Part shown: positions 47,301-54,862 of the stretch, one piece after another
How the letters are laid out: each line of letters opens with the position of its first letter
Numbering within the stretch: position 1 is the first letter of the stretch
From: Streptomyces sp. IMTB 2501
GTDB taxonomy: Bacteria > Actinomycetota > Actinomycetes > Streptomycetales > Streptomycetaceae
DNA: 64,000 nt
Assembly (NCBI RefSeq): GCF_001953885.1
Contig: NZ_MQUS01000001.1
Location: forward strand, 62,001-126,000
Reading direction: 5' to 3'
Program-made: the position numbers and the translations under genes
The notes under the pieces: model-generated
Databases searched by the model: none
The model's input: the letters and a program-made list of their open reading frames with translations, nothing else
What the model was told of the DNA's origin: nothing

Positions 47301-47386
47301 ACACCGAGCCGCCGGAGCGCGACGGCGACCGGATCACCGTACGACTGCGGCCTTTCGAGCTGGTGACGCTCAGGCTGCGGCGCTGA
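44369..47386 (+). CDS. GH38 alpha-mannosidase
   Basis: The 1005-residue protein has no signal peptide and should act in the cytoplasm. The GH38 metal-binding motif 'GHAHIDSAWLWPLRE' (His260, His262, Asp264) and the nucleophile in 'EEAWLPDTFGFAAG' (Asp374) are intact, followed by 'THFPPVDTYNCSMKGGEL' and the C-terminal beta domains. The N-terminal 250 residues are a jelly-roll-like region typical of the bacterial long form. It should trim alpha-linked mannose from imported high-mannose glycan. It ends the operon, 17 bases before the convergent membrane protein gene. Confidence 0.93.
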   Translation: MHDDRTLVEARLRRVLDERIRPAVYPESLPLRVAVWHAPGEPVPVAEGLAAEPEPIEVGARWGAPWGTSWFRVTGTVPEAWAGKTVEALLDLGFDENMPGFQCEGLVHRPDGTPVKGLNPRNQWVRIGAPAEGGEEVCLHIEAASNPVILDYHPFLPTRLGDKETAGSEPQYTLTRMDLAVFDETVWQLVMDLEVLGELMAELPVDSARRHDVLRAVERALDAVDLQDVNGTADRARERLTGVLSAPAVPSAHRISAVGHAHIDSAWLWPLRETVRKVARTTSNMTALIEDEPGFVFAMSQAQQWAWVKEHRPEVWARVKKAVAEGRFVPAGGMWVESDTNMPGSEAMARQFVHGKRFFLDEFGVENEEAWLPDTFGFAAGLPQIIRAAGSKWLLTQKISWSRTNKFPHHTFQWEGIDGTRIFTHFPPVDTYNCSMKGGELAHAARNFRDKGRARHSLAPTGWGDGGGGTTREMVAKAARLRDLEGSPTVIWETPRAFFQKAEAEYPDAPVWVGELYLELHRATLTSQARTKRGNRRSEHLLREAELWAATAAVRTGFRYPHEDLDRIWKTVLLHQFHDILPGSSIAWVHREARATYARITAELDEITAAAQRALAGAGDRELVFNAAPHRRAGVPAGGAGAHLLPRGTSLAPRADGGFVLANGLLRVEIDALGLIVSAYDIQADRETIAPGKAAGLLQLHQDFPNMWDAWDVDEFYRNTVTDLTGAESVQAGEDGVSVRIARAFGDSRVTQVLSLPPGERRLVIDTEVDWHETEKFLKLTFPLDLHAERYASETQFGHVFRPTHTNTSWEAAKFEACNHRFVHLEEPGWGAAVVNDSTYGHDVTRTVRTDGDRGTTTTVRVSLLRAPRFPDPETDQGVHRFRHALIPGASIADAVREGWRINVPERRLTGAHEVAPLVTVDNDAVVVTAVKLADDGSGDVVVRFHEAYGGRARATLTAGFEVADVTVTDLLERPSDDTEPPERDGDRITVRLRPFELVTLRLRR

Positions 47387-47403
47387 CCGGGGCACCGCCC
47401 GCG

Positions 47404-48375
47404 TCAGTCCGCCGGGGGCGACGCGGGCGGCGACGGGTCTTCGGGCCCGGACGGGTGCACATAGCGCAGCGGGGATCTCGTCGGCAGGCCCTGCCGCCAC
47501 AGCCCGCCGAGGTCCTCGTTGGACCGCTGCTCCTCCTCCCGGTCGGCGGGGAGCGGGAGGTGGAGAGCGCTGAGCAGGTCGAAGCGGTGCAGATCGAAGG
47601 CCACCTCGACGTACTGGCCGTAGGCGACGGCCGCGTGGACGGCGGCGACGTAGGCGAGCCGGGACAGGACCGTGAGCAGCGCGGGGAGCAGCAGCCACCA
47701 GCCGGACCGCCACAGCAGCCAGACCGTCGGCGGCACACACAGCGCGGCGGTGACGCTCAGCCGCGCCGCCGCGTCCATCGCGTCGCGCTGCTCGGTCACC
47801 GTGGCCGCGATCCGGCCGCTCAGCAGCGGTTCCAGCCGGGTCCAGAACACCGGCGCGTCCAGACCGTACGCCCGTCCCGCCCGGGACTCGGCGGCGGTGA
47901 GCGCGTTGCCGAGGGCGGTGGGCCGGAAGAGGTGCGGCTCATCGACCGGGTAGCGCAGCCGTTGCCGGTATCCCCTCGTGAATTCCCGGTCGACCACTTC
48001 GGGGTTGTGCGCGTCCTCGCGGGTCAGCGTGCCGGTGGCGTCCCCACAGCGGTCCTTCTGGCGTTTCCGGCACCAGCGGGCGAGCCGTTCCAGGTGTCGC
48101 GGCCAGTAGCCCTCCAGCCAGCGCACCAACGGCAGTTGCAACGGCATGGTGATCACACCGACCGCGGTGACGAGCAGGAGCAGCAGCAGGCTCGGGCCGG
48201 CGCCCAGTCCTGCGGCGGTGCGCCAGGCACGCCCGAACCGCACCGGGCCGGGCGCGCCCGCCCACACCAGAACGAGCAGATAGACGCCGACGAGGGTCGT
48301 GGGCAGTGTCGAGACCAGGAAGAACCTGCCGCTGAACGACGGTCCGGCCGGTTTCGCAAGCGCGGACAGGTTCAC
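47404..48375 (-). CDS. Membrane protein of unknown function in the CHAT operon
   Basis: The 323-residue protein has hydrophobic segments at about residues 20-45, 58-80, 205-225 and 225-250, a soluble middle domain of about 110 residues with many Arg and Glu, and a Pro-rich cytoplasmic tail. No known domain was recognised. It lies 7 bases after the Cys-rich protein gene and 510 after the CHAT gene, all leftward, so the three are likely one operon. As the membrane member it may be a target, sensor or effector of the CHAT protease, by analogy with other CHAT-containing modules. That is inference. Confidence 0.6.
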   Translation of the reverse strand: MNLSALAKPAGPSFSGRFFLVSTLPTTLVGVYLLVLVWAGAPGPVRFGRAWRTAAGLGAGPSLLLLLLVTAVGVITMPLQLPLVRWLEGYWPRHLERLARWCRKRQKDRCGDATGTLTREDAHNPEVVDREFTRGYRQRLRYPVDEPHLFRPTALGNALTAAESRAGRAYGLDAPVFWTRLEPLLSGRIAATVTEQRDAMDAAARLSVTAALCVPPTVWLLWRSGWWLLLPALLTVLSRLAYVAAVHAAVAYGQYVEVAFDLHRFDLLSALHLPLPADREEEQRSNEDLGGLWRQGLPTRSPLRYVHPSGPEDPSPPASPPAD

Positions 48376-48382
48376 CGGCGCA

Positions 48383-48850
48383 TCACTCCTCCTCGGTCAT
48401 CGGGCCGTGCCCATGCGGGCATCGCGGCGGCCGTCCGTCGCCGAACAGGACGAACTCCGCGGCCGAGCACCGGCCCCCGGTGCACTCCTCGCACTGAGCC
48501 TCGGTGCACGCGAAATACCGGGCACGGGCACGGACGGGCGGGCCCGGCATGGGCTGGGCACCGTCCACGCCCGTCATACGGCCCTCGTCCGGCTCGTCCG
48601 GCCGCAGGGTGTCCCGGTGGACGACGCCGAGGGTGTCCTCACCCGCCGTAAGGATCACCATGCGCAGGTCGGGCCGACGGCGGAAGAGGTCGGTGAGCCG
48701 GGTTCTGAGGGCTGTGCGGGTGGGCGGGTCGCCGGGAGTGACGGCGAGCGTCGTGACCGCCGCTCCCCCCTCCTGAATCCCGTCGGATAGCTGATCGTGA
48801 TGGGACATCAGGGCGGCGTAGCGCGCGTGGAGTTCGTCGTTCGTGTGCAT
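48383..48850 (-). CDS. Cys-rich small protein in the CHAT operon
   Basis: The 155-residue protein starts at ATG 48850. Residues 1-100 look globular and charged, with 'RTRLTDLFRRRPDLRMVILTAGEDTLGVVHR' near the middle. The last 45 residues carry 'FACTEAQCEECTGGRCSAAEF' and 'PPRCPHGHGPM', five Cys and two His that could bind zinc. The pattern recalls vWA/EARP-type adaptor ends, but no family can be named. It lies between the CHAT protease gene (35 bases) and the membrane protein gene (7 bases). Confidence 0.6.
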   Translation of the reverse strand: MHTNDELHARYAALMSHHDQLSDGIQEGGAAVTTLAVTPGDPPTRTALRTRLTDLFRRRPDLRMVILTAGEDTLGVVHRDTLRPDEPDEGRMTGVDGAQPMPGPPVRARARYFACTEAQCEECTGGRCSAAEFVLFGDGRPPRCPHGHGPMTEEE

Positions 48851-48885
48851 GTCCGTCTCGGTTCGACTGGTTCACTCGGGGCGAT

Positions 48886-51800
48886 TCAGGGGCCGATGTG
48901 CAGGTGGGCGGCCCACAGGTCCGGGCGGTCGGGTGCGCGCCGCCGGGCCGCGCGGACGGCGGCGTCGAGGGCCGCGGCCGGATGGTGGCCGGCCGCGCCG
49001 CGCAACTCCCTGTAGAAGTCCTCGGTGATCTGCGCCGCTGTGTCGTCGCGGACGCGCCACAGGGTACCGACCGCGTCGCGGTAGCCCGCCAGATGCAGCG
49101 CGGACGCGAGGTGCAGGGATTCGTCGGCGAGGGATGCGGCGCCCTTGGCGGTGTCGCAGCCGGACAGGTAGACCAGTTCGGCCGAGGGCAGGGACAGGCG
49201 GTCGACGGCCGAGGGCGTGAGTAGTTCGTCGCCGAGTGCCAGTGCGCCGTGCGCGCCGTGCCCGGCGTAGTGGAGCCAGGGGTGCTCGGACAGGGCTTGC
49301 CCGACGGTGGGCAGGGTCGCCTCCTCGGGCGGCAGATAGCGTCCGGCGCCGACGGCGTCCCGGACGTCCAGCGCCTCGTCGACGGCCCACCGCAGCCGGC
49401 CGGGGGAGTCGGCCGCGCCTGGGGCCGCGATCGCCAGCACACTGGGCCGGCCCTTGGGGTCGGGCCGCAGCCGGGCGTGGCGCAGGGCGCGCAGGGTCGG
49501 CATGTACGACGAGACCACGCGGTCGAGCACGTTGGCCCCGGGGAGCTGGCGCGGGGCGGCTGCCGGGTGGGCCGGGCCCCCGGCGTCCTCGGTGCCGGCC
49601 GGGACCTGGTGCCGGGTGTCCGCCGTACCGCCGAAGCGGCCCGCCGCGTGCAGGGGCAGGAAGACGGCCGGTCCGGACGGCACCCACCACACCCGGGGCC
49701 GGTCGGCCGGCGATTCGGGCGGGCCGGTGAAGCCGAGCGCACCGAGCACGGGACTCGCGACCGCGTCCCACAGCTCGCCCAGCACGGCCCGGACCTCACC
49801 CGCGGCGGCGTCCGTGTCGGCTCCCGCCCGCTCCAGCCGGGCGGTCCACTCCTGGGCCAGGGACGGGGAGACACCGGGCAGCGGCTCGGCCGTCACGCCG
49901 TCGGCGGTGACGAGCAGGGCATGGGACCGCAGGGCATGCAGGGTCACATGGACCAGCGGGCCACGATCGGCGAGGGCGCGTGCCCTCGCCGGAGTGAGCG
50001 GTTGCAGGAAGTCCTCGAAGCCCGCGAGGCCCTGGATGCGGCCGACTTCGGCCTCCCAGCGGTCGGTCGCCCGGTGGCGTAGCGTCACGGCCTCCAGACC
50101 GGACGAGGCGGGGATCTCCTGGGCGGCCACCAGTGCGGCCGTGGCCGACTCGAAGCGGGCCGCCTCCTCGGGCCGGTCCCGGCGCAGGGTGCCGAGTTCG
50201 GTCATGGAGTTCAGGGCGTTGGCGTACAGCAGGCCACGGGCCGCCTCCAGGACGGCCAGCGCCTCTTCGGCTGGCTCGCCGGCCGACAGTGCGGCGGCGC
50301 AGGCCAGATCGCCCAGCCCGCCCGCGTACTCGGCCAGCAGCGCCTCCCGTTCGGCGCGCGGGAAACGCGGCGACGCCAGCGCCCCCGACATCCGGACGGC
50401 GGCGGCCAGCAGCGGCGCCACGGCCGGAAGGTCGTCCAGCCGCGCGGCCGCCTCGGCCATGAACCGTGCGTGCGGCAGCAGTTCGACGGGCGACGCGGCC
50501 GGATCGGCGTAGGCCTTCGCACAGAAGGCCAGCGCCCGGGACCAGGCGTCGGCGTACGAGACACCGCGCTGCCGTTCCCCGACCGCTCGCTCGGCCTCCT
50601 GCCGGGCCACGGTGAGCCGGAGGCGGACGACCTCGTGCCCCTTGAGGTGCCGCAGCGCGAGCGCTCCGTCCAAGGACGGCCGCGGCCCCTCGGGACTCGC
50701 CGGGGCCGCGGTGACGTCCTGATCCGCGTCGTCCTCCCGGCCGAACAGGGTGTCGTCCAGCAGCAGGTCCGGGGAGCCCTCCGTCAGCAGTTCGGCCGTC
50801 ATCTCCTCGGCGGTACCGGCCGTACCGCTCTCCATGGCGTCGGCCTGCCGAGCGGCGGCCGCGGCCGTCCGGTGGGTGCCGTCGGCGAGATGCCGGAACT
50901 CCGGTACCGCCGCGGCGAACTCGTCCGCCGCGGCGCGCAGTTGCTCCGCCGCCCTGAGCAGGGTCTTCGGCCTGTTGTCCCGGGTGGCCTGGAGCCATTG
51001 CGCGGTGAAGAGCTTCTGGGCCTGGTCGAGCCGGGCGCTGGCCAGCTCGCGCAGGCTGATCACCTCGTGGAAGTCGCCGGATCCGGTGCGGATGTCGGGC
51101 AGCGGCTCGGGTTGCGCCGACAGCACTTCCCAGCGGGAGCCGAGGTCGCCGGTGAGTTCCGAGCGGGTCACCAGAACCCCCTGCAGTTCGTTCTGCGCCT
51201 CGACGCGCGCCAGGGCCCGTTCCGCCGCCTCCTGCGGGGTGTCCTCGGCGACCGGGAGACCGAGGTCCGTGGTGACCCGGATGAAGTGGTCCGCAGCCGC
51301 GTTCAGGCCGGGCAGGTCACCGAGTCCCGCCGCCCGCCGGAACTCGGCCCAGCCGAGGGCGCGAGCCGCCTTCGCCGCGGCGAGTGACCCCTGAGGTGCC
51401 AACCGGTTCGCGGTGCCGAGCGCATCGATCAGCTCCCGGAGCAGTTCGGGGTCGGTCGTCAACAGGAAGAGGGCCTTGAGGGAGTTGCCCAGCTCCAGCC
51501 ACCGGGCGGCCTCCTTGTCCGGAGAGCCGGCGCACCGCTCGGCGGCGATCTTTCCGTGCCGCAGCAGCTCCGCCCGCAGAGGCCGGTCGTGCGGGTCACC
51601 GCACAGGAGCAGGAAGACCGCCTGGGCGTGGATCGGCAGGGCGTTGTCGACGCGTGGGTCGTCCTCCGCCAGCAGCCCGAGTGCTTCACGGCCCAGCTCC
51701 ACGGCCTCCCGGCAGGCGTCCTGCGGCAGCACGTCGAGGCGGCCCGACTCGGAGTTCATCAGCAGGAGGCCCAGAGCCAGCACGCGGTACGACTGGAGAG

Positions 51801-52566
51801 CGGCGAGAAGCCTCGGCAGCAGCGGGTGCTGCCGGGGGACCGCCTCGATCGCCTGCCGCGCGAGGCGCTCGGCCTCCTCGGAGCCCAGCAGCCCCTGGGC
51901 CAGGGCGAGCAAGGCACGGGCGGAGGCGGCGAGTTCGAGGGCGAACGGGCGCAGCCAGTGCCGTACCGGAAGGGCCGCCAGCGCCTGCCGTGCGGCTTCG
52001 TCCGCCTCGTGCTCGGTGCCGTCGCGTTGGGAGAGATCACGGCCGCGTACATAGACCGAGATCGCCTCGGCCTCCTGGGGGGTCGCCGCCCAGCCGAGCC
52101 CGCCCGCGATGAACTCCTGTGCAGCGGTGAGCGCGTGCTCCCGGCCGCCGGTGGCGTCGAGCAGCGCGGCCAGGCCGTCCGCGGTGAACTGCTCGGGCCG
52201 GGCCGACCGCAGCGGTGCCGGCAGCAGCGCCGGATCACACCGGTGGACGATGAACAACCAGTCGGCGGCGACGCCGAGTTCCGCCGAGTCGCCCATCTCG
52301 ACACCGAGCAGCCAGGCCAGCAGGCCGAGTTGATGAACCTTCAGGATATTGCTCCACCGCCCGCTGCCGCACTCCTCCAGCAGGGCCGCGCGCGCGGCGC
52401 CGGTGCGTTCGTCCCGCAGCACCTCGGAACGCCGTTCGGCGCCGTCCGCGCGGGCGAGCAGCCGCAGGCGAGCGAGCAAGTCCTCTTCGGGCCGGGTGAG
52501 TTCCGGCCAGTGCGGCCCATCGGTGGGTAGCCCGCCCGGTCTCTCTCGTAAGAATGTTCCCGTCAC
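48886..52566 (-). CDS. CHAT-domain (caspase-like) protease with large helical N-terminal region
   Basis: The protein is about 1226 residues from GTG 52566. The frame is open to TTG 52614, and no start has a clear ribosome site. The first about 800 residues are Ala/Leu/Glu-rich helices of TPR or similar repeat type. The C-terminal 350 residues are a CHAT domain with an intact dyad: His1103 in 'WLHYAGHGAHG' and Cys1137 in 'VYLSGCDTAKG', followed by 'LHLASALHLAGYRDAVGTLWRV'. CHAT proteases act in bacterial conflict systems and in separase-like cleavage. Codon 6 from the GTG is TTA, so translation may need the bldA tRNA. The two small genes downstream are likely partners. Confidence 0.85.
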   Translation of the reverse strand: MTGTFLRERPGGLPTDGPHWPELTRPEEDLLARLRLLARADGAERRSEVLRDERTGAARAALLEECGSGRWSNILKVHQLGLLAWLLGVEMGDSAELGVAADWLFIVHRCDPALLPAPLRSARPEQFTADGLAALLDATGGREHALTAAQEFIAGGLGWAATPQEAEAISVYVRGRDLSQRDGTEHEADEAARQALAALPVRHWLRPFALELAASARALLALAQGLLGSEEAERLARQAIEAVPRQHPLLPRLLAALQSYRVLALGLLLMNSESGRLDVLPQDACREAVELGREALGLLAEDDPRVDNALPIHAQAVFLLLCGDPHDRPLRAELLRHGKIAAERCAGSPDKEAARWLELGNSLKALFLLTTDPELLRELIDALGTANRLAPQGSLAAAKAARALGWAEFRRAAGLGDLPGLNAAADHFIRVTTDLGLPVAEDTPQEAAERALARVEAQNELQGVLVTRSELTGDLGSRWEVLSAQPEPLPDIRTGSGDFHEVISLRELASARLDQAQKLFTAQWLQATRDNRPKTLLRAAEQLRAAADEFAAAVPEFRHLADGTHRTAAAAARQADAMESGTAGTAEEMTAELLTEGSPDLLLDDTLFGREDDADQDVTAAPASPEGPRPSLDGALALRHLKGHEVVRLRLTVARQEAERAVGERQRGVSYADAWSRALAFCAKAYADPAASPVELLPHARFMAEAAARLDDLPAVAPLLAAAVRMSGALASPRFPRAEREALLAEYAGGLGDLACAAALSAGEPAEEALAVLEAARGLLYANALNSMTELGTLRRDRPEEAARFESATAALVAAQEIPASSGLEAVTLRHRATDRWEAEVGRIQGLAGFEDFLQPLTPARARALADRGPLVHVTLHALRSHALLVTADGVTAEPLPGVSPSLAQEWTARLERAGADTDAAAGEVRAVLGELWDAVASPVLGALGFTGPPESPADRPRVWWVPSGPAVFLPLHAAGRFGGTADTRHQVPAGTEDAGGPAHPAAAPRQLPGANVLDRVVSSYMPTLRALRHARLRPDPKGRPSVLAIAAPGAADSPGRLRWAVDEALDVRDAVGAGRYLPPEEATLPTVGQALSEHPWLHYAGHGAHGALALGDELLTPSAVDRLSLPSAELVYLSGCDTAKGAASLADESLHLASALHLAGYRDAVGTLWRVRDDTAAQITEDFYRELRGAAGHHPAAALDAAVRAARRRAPDRPDLWAAHLHIGP

Positions 52567-52684
52567 GCGTACATCATGGGACAAGGGGCCGGCGCGGAGG
52601 GCCGTAACGGCCAACGAGCCGCGCTCTCACATACCGCGCACGACCAGCTCCGTCAGAGGTCCGGGGCACGAAACCGGCCTCCCC

Positions 52685-52800
52685 GCACGCGAGCGCGGCA
52701 AGCGGGACCGGATGCGGCTGCGCGACGCCTGCGACGACATCCACCCCCTCCGTCTGCACAGCCACACCTTCGAGTTCATGATCCTGCAGCGCTGCTCCTG
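52685..52800 (+). pseudogene. Probable multicopper oxidase remnant
   Basis: In the 309-base gap between the CHAT gene and the GntR gene, frame 2 encodes 'ERGKRDRMRLRDACDDIHPL' followed by 'RLHSHTFEF'. It matches the pattern before the T1/T3 copper motif of multicopper oxidases (family 'RLRNASDDIHPxHLHxHxFE'). The first motif His is Arg here, and the surrounding frame is otherwise noncoding, so this is a short decayed fragment. The rest of the gap shows no other gene. Confidence 0.5.
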
Positions 52801-52875
52801 GCATCGAGGGCGGCGTCCAGAGCCCCGCCGGCACCGAGGACGCTCAGCCCGTACGAGTCTGATCCACTTCCCGGG

Positions 52876-53601
52876 CTACTCCCCGGGTTCCTCCCCGGTC
52901 CGCCCCGCGAGCTGCGCCCGCAGCCACTCCTCCACTTCGCCCACATGGGCCGCGGCAGCAGCCCTCGCCGCCTCCGGATCACGCGCGGCGAGGGCGCGGT
53001 GGATGGCGGCGTGTTCGCGCCGGGTACGGGCGAACGCGCCCTCCTCCTGGTAGCCGCGCCAGACACGGGCGCGGAAGGTGCGGGAGGACAGGCCGTCCAG
53101 GATGGCGGCCATGGTCTCGTTGCCCGCGGCGGCGGCGATCTCGCGGTGGAAGGCGAGGTCGTGGGCGAGGATCTCCTCGGGGTCGTCGGTGGCGTTCATT
53201 GCCGCCAAGTGCTTCTCGACCGCGGCCAGTTGGTTCCCGGTGATGCGGGCCGCGGCCAGCGCGGTCGCCGTCGACTCCAGGATCCGCCGTACTTCCAGCA
53301 GTTCCACCAGCCGTGGGCCCCGGGACAGGTCCGCGACCACCCCGAAGGTCTCCAGCAGGTCGCCGGCCTCCAGCGCGGTGACGTAGATCCCGGAGCCGTG
53401 CCGGGCCTCCAGGACGCCCATCACGGTCAGGGCGCGGATCGCCTCCCGCATCGAGCTGCGGGAGATGCCCAGCCGAGCCGCCAGATCCCGCTCGGTGGGA
53501 AGCCGCTGGCCGGGCTCCAGCCGGCCCTCGGCGATCATCGCCTTGATCTCCTCGATGGCGCGCTGGGTCACCGTGCCCTTCTGCGGGGCTTCCTCGTCCA
53601 C
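52876..53601 (-). CDS. FadR/GntR-family transcriptional regulator
   Basis: The 241-residue protein has an N-terminal winged helix ('GRLEPGQRLPTERDLAARLGISRSSMREAIRAL', 'MGVLEARHGSGIYV') and a C-terminal all-helical FCD domain (His in 'AHDLAFHREIAAAAGN'). GTG 53601 is chosen because GGAGGAG lies 4 nt upstream. The frame extends 26 codons further without a site. It is divergent from the L-fucose operon, with a 15-base palindrome of the FadR type in between, so it should repress that operon. The effector may be L-fucose, L-fuconate or a later keto acid. Confidence 0.9.
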   Translation of the reverse strand: MDEEAPQKGTVTQRAIEEIKAMIAEGRLEPGQRLPTERDLAARLGISRSSMREAIRALTVMGVLEARHGSGIYVTALEAGDLLETFGVVADLSRGPRLVELLEVRRILESTATALAAARITGNQLAAVEKHLAAMNATDDPEEILAHDLAFHREIAAAAGNETMAAILDGLSSRTFRARVWRGYQEEGAFARTRREHAAIHRALAARDPEAARAAAAAHVGEVEEWLRAQLAGRTGEEPGE

Positions 53602-53665
53602 GCCACTCCTCCAGTCACCCCGTGCCGACGGCCGGTCACCCGGCGCGACGCAGTCTAACCACCCA

Positions 53666-53746
53666 AGTGGTCCGACCACTATGGGTCGGACTCCCGGATT
53701 TTCCCTGCACGAGGGTGTTGTCTTCGCTCATTGGTCTGATAAGTAT
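53666..53746 (+). promoter_or_regulatory. GntR operator pair and promoter of the L-fucose operon
   Basis: AGTGGTCCGACCACT (53666-53680) is a perfect 15-base palindrome of the FadR-subfamily type (TGGTCnGACCA). A weaker copy, TTGGTCTGATAA, lies at 53731-53742. A possible -35 TTGTCT (53718-53723) and -10 TAAGTA (53740-53745) put the second copy over the promoter. The gene start at 53798 follows after a short leader. Confidence 0.75.
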
Positions 53747-53797
53747 GCGGCGTCTGCTCGAAAACCCTCGACAACACCCTCAACGAGGAGCCGCGAG

Positions 53798-54862
53798 ATG
53801 CCCGCCAGCACTGTCAGGAAGCGCAGCAGGTCCCGGATCATCGGCGCGGCGGCTCTGGCCGCCGGTGCCTCGCTCATGCTCGCCGCCTGCGGCAGTACCA
53901 AGGACACCGCGAGCCCGGGCGGTGGAGGCACCGGCAAGGTCGGTGTCATCCTGCCGCTGCTGACCTCGCCGTTTTGGCAGTCGTACAACGACTACGTGCC
54001 CAAGATGGCCAAGTCCGAGGGCGTCGAGGTGCTGAAGACGGTCAACTCCAACAGCGACCCCTCCCAGCAGATCACCGACATCGACAACGAACTCACCCAG
54101 GGGGTCAAGGGGTTGGTGGTCGCGCCGCTGGACAGCGCCGCCATCCAGGCCGGACTCGACCAGGCCGAACGCAAGGGCGTGCCGGTCGTCGCCGTGGACG
54201 TCGCACCCGACAAGGGCAAGGTCGCCATGGTCGTCCGCGCCGACAACGTGGCCTACGGCGAGAAGGCCTGCGACTACCTCGGACAGCATGTGAGCAGCGG
54301 CAAGGTCGTGCAGATCATGGGCGACCTGGCCTCGGTCAACGGCCGCGACCGCTCCGAGGCCTTCCGCTCCTGTGTGAAGAAGAAGTACCCGCGGCTCAAG
54401 GTGCTGGAGATCCCCGCCAAGTGGGAGTCCGACACGGCCGCCGCCAAGCTGGACACCCTGCTCAACGCCAACCCCGACATCAAGGGCATCTACCTGCAGG
54501 CCGGCGGCGTCTATCTCGCACCGACCCTGCAGACCCTGAAGTCCAAGAACATGCTGAAACCGGCCGGGCAGCAGGGCCACATCGCCATCGTCTCCAACGA
54601 CGGCATCCCGCAGGAGTTCGACGCCATCCGCAAGGGCCAGATCGACGCCACGGTCTCCCAGCCCGCCGACGCCTACGCCCAGTACGGCCTCTACTACATC
54701 AAGGCGGCGATGGCCGGGAAGACGTTCAAGCCCGGGCCCACCGATCACGGCTCCACGATCGTGAGGCTGCCGGGCGGCATCCTGGAGGACCAGCTGCCCG
54801 CGCCGCTGGTCACCAAGGCCGACGTCGACGACCCCAAGCTGTGGGGCAACACGGTCAAATGA
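53798..54862 (+). CDS. Ribose-type ABC transporter substrate-binding lipoprotein (L-fucose)
   Basis: The 354-residue protein starts at ATG 53798 after GAGGAG. The signal peptide ends in a lipobox 'LMLAACG' at Cys29. The periplasmic-binding fold of the RbsB/LacI type follows: 'KVGVILPLLTSPFWQSYNDYVPKMAKSEG', 'GVKGLVVAPLDSAAIQAGL', 'IAIVSNDGIPQEFDAIRKGQIDATVSQ'. It would bind the operon's sugar, most likely L-fucose, at the outer face of the membrane. It overlaps the ATPase gene by ATGA. Confidence 0.9.
   Translation: MPASTVRKRSRSRIIGAAALAAGASLMLAACGSTKDTASPGGGGTGKVGVILPLLTSPFWQSYNDYVPKMAKSEGVEVLKTVNSNSDPSQQITDIDNELTQGVKGLVVAPLDSAAIQAGLDQAERKGVPVVAVDVAPDKGKVAMVVRADNVAYGEKACDYLGQHVSSGKVVQIMGDLASVNGRDRSEAFRSCVKKKYPRLKVLEIPAKWESDTAAAKLDTLLNANPDIKGIYLQAGGVYLAPTLQTLKSKNMLKPAGQQGHIAIVSNDGIPQEFDAIRKGQIDATVSQPADAYAQYGLYYIKAAMAGKTFKPGPTDHGSTIVRLPGGILEDQLPAPLVTKADVDDPKLWGNTVK

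Noticed and set aside
43406..47740. Leftward open frame of more than 1400 codons opposite GH85/GH38
   Set aside because: High GC leaves the antisense frame free of stops. The plus-strand genes have catalytic motifs and ribosome sites, and the antisense product has none.
47404..52566. CHAT trio as a gasdermin or known defence system
   Set aside because: No gasdermin-like pore protein, reverse transcriptase, nuclease or CRISPR gene is near, and the membrane protein has no recognised pore-forming domain.
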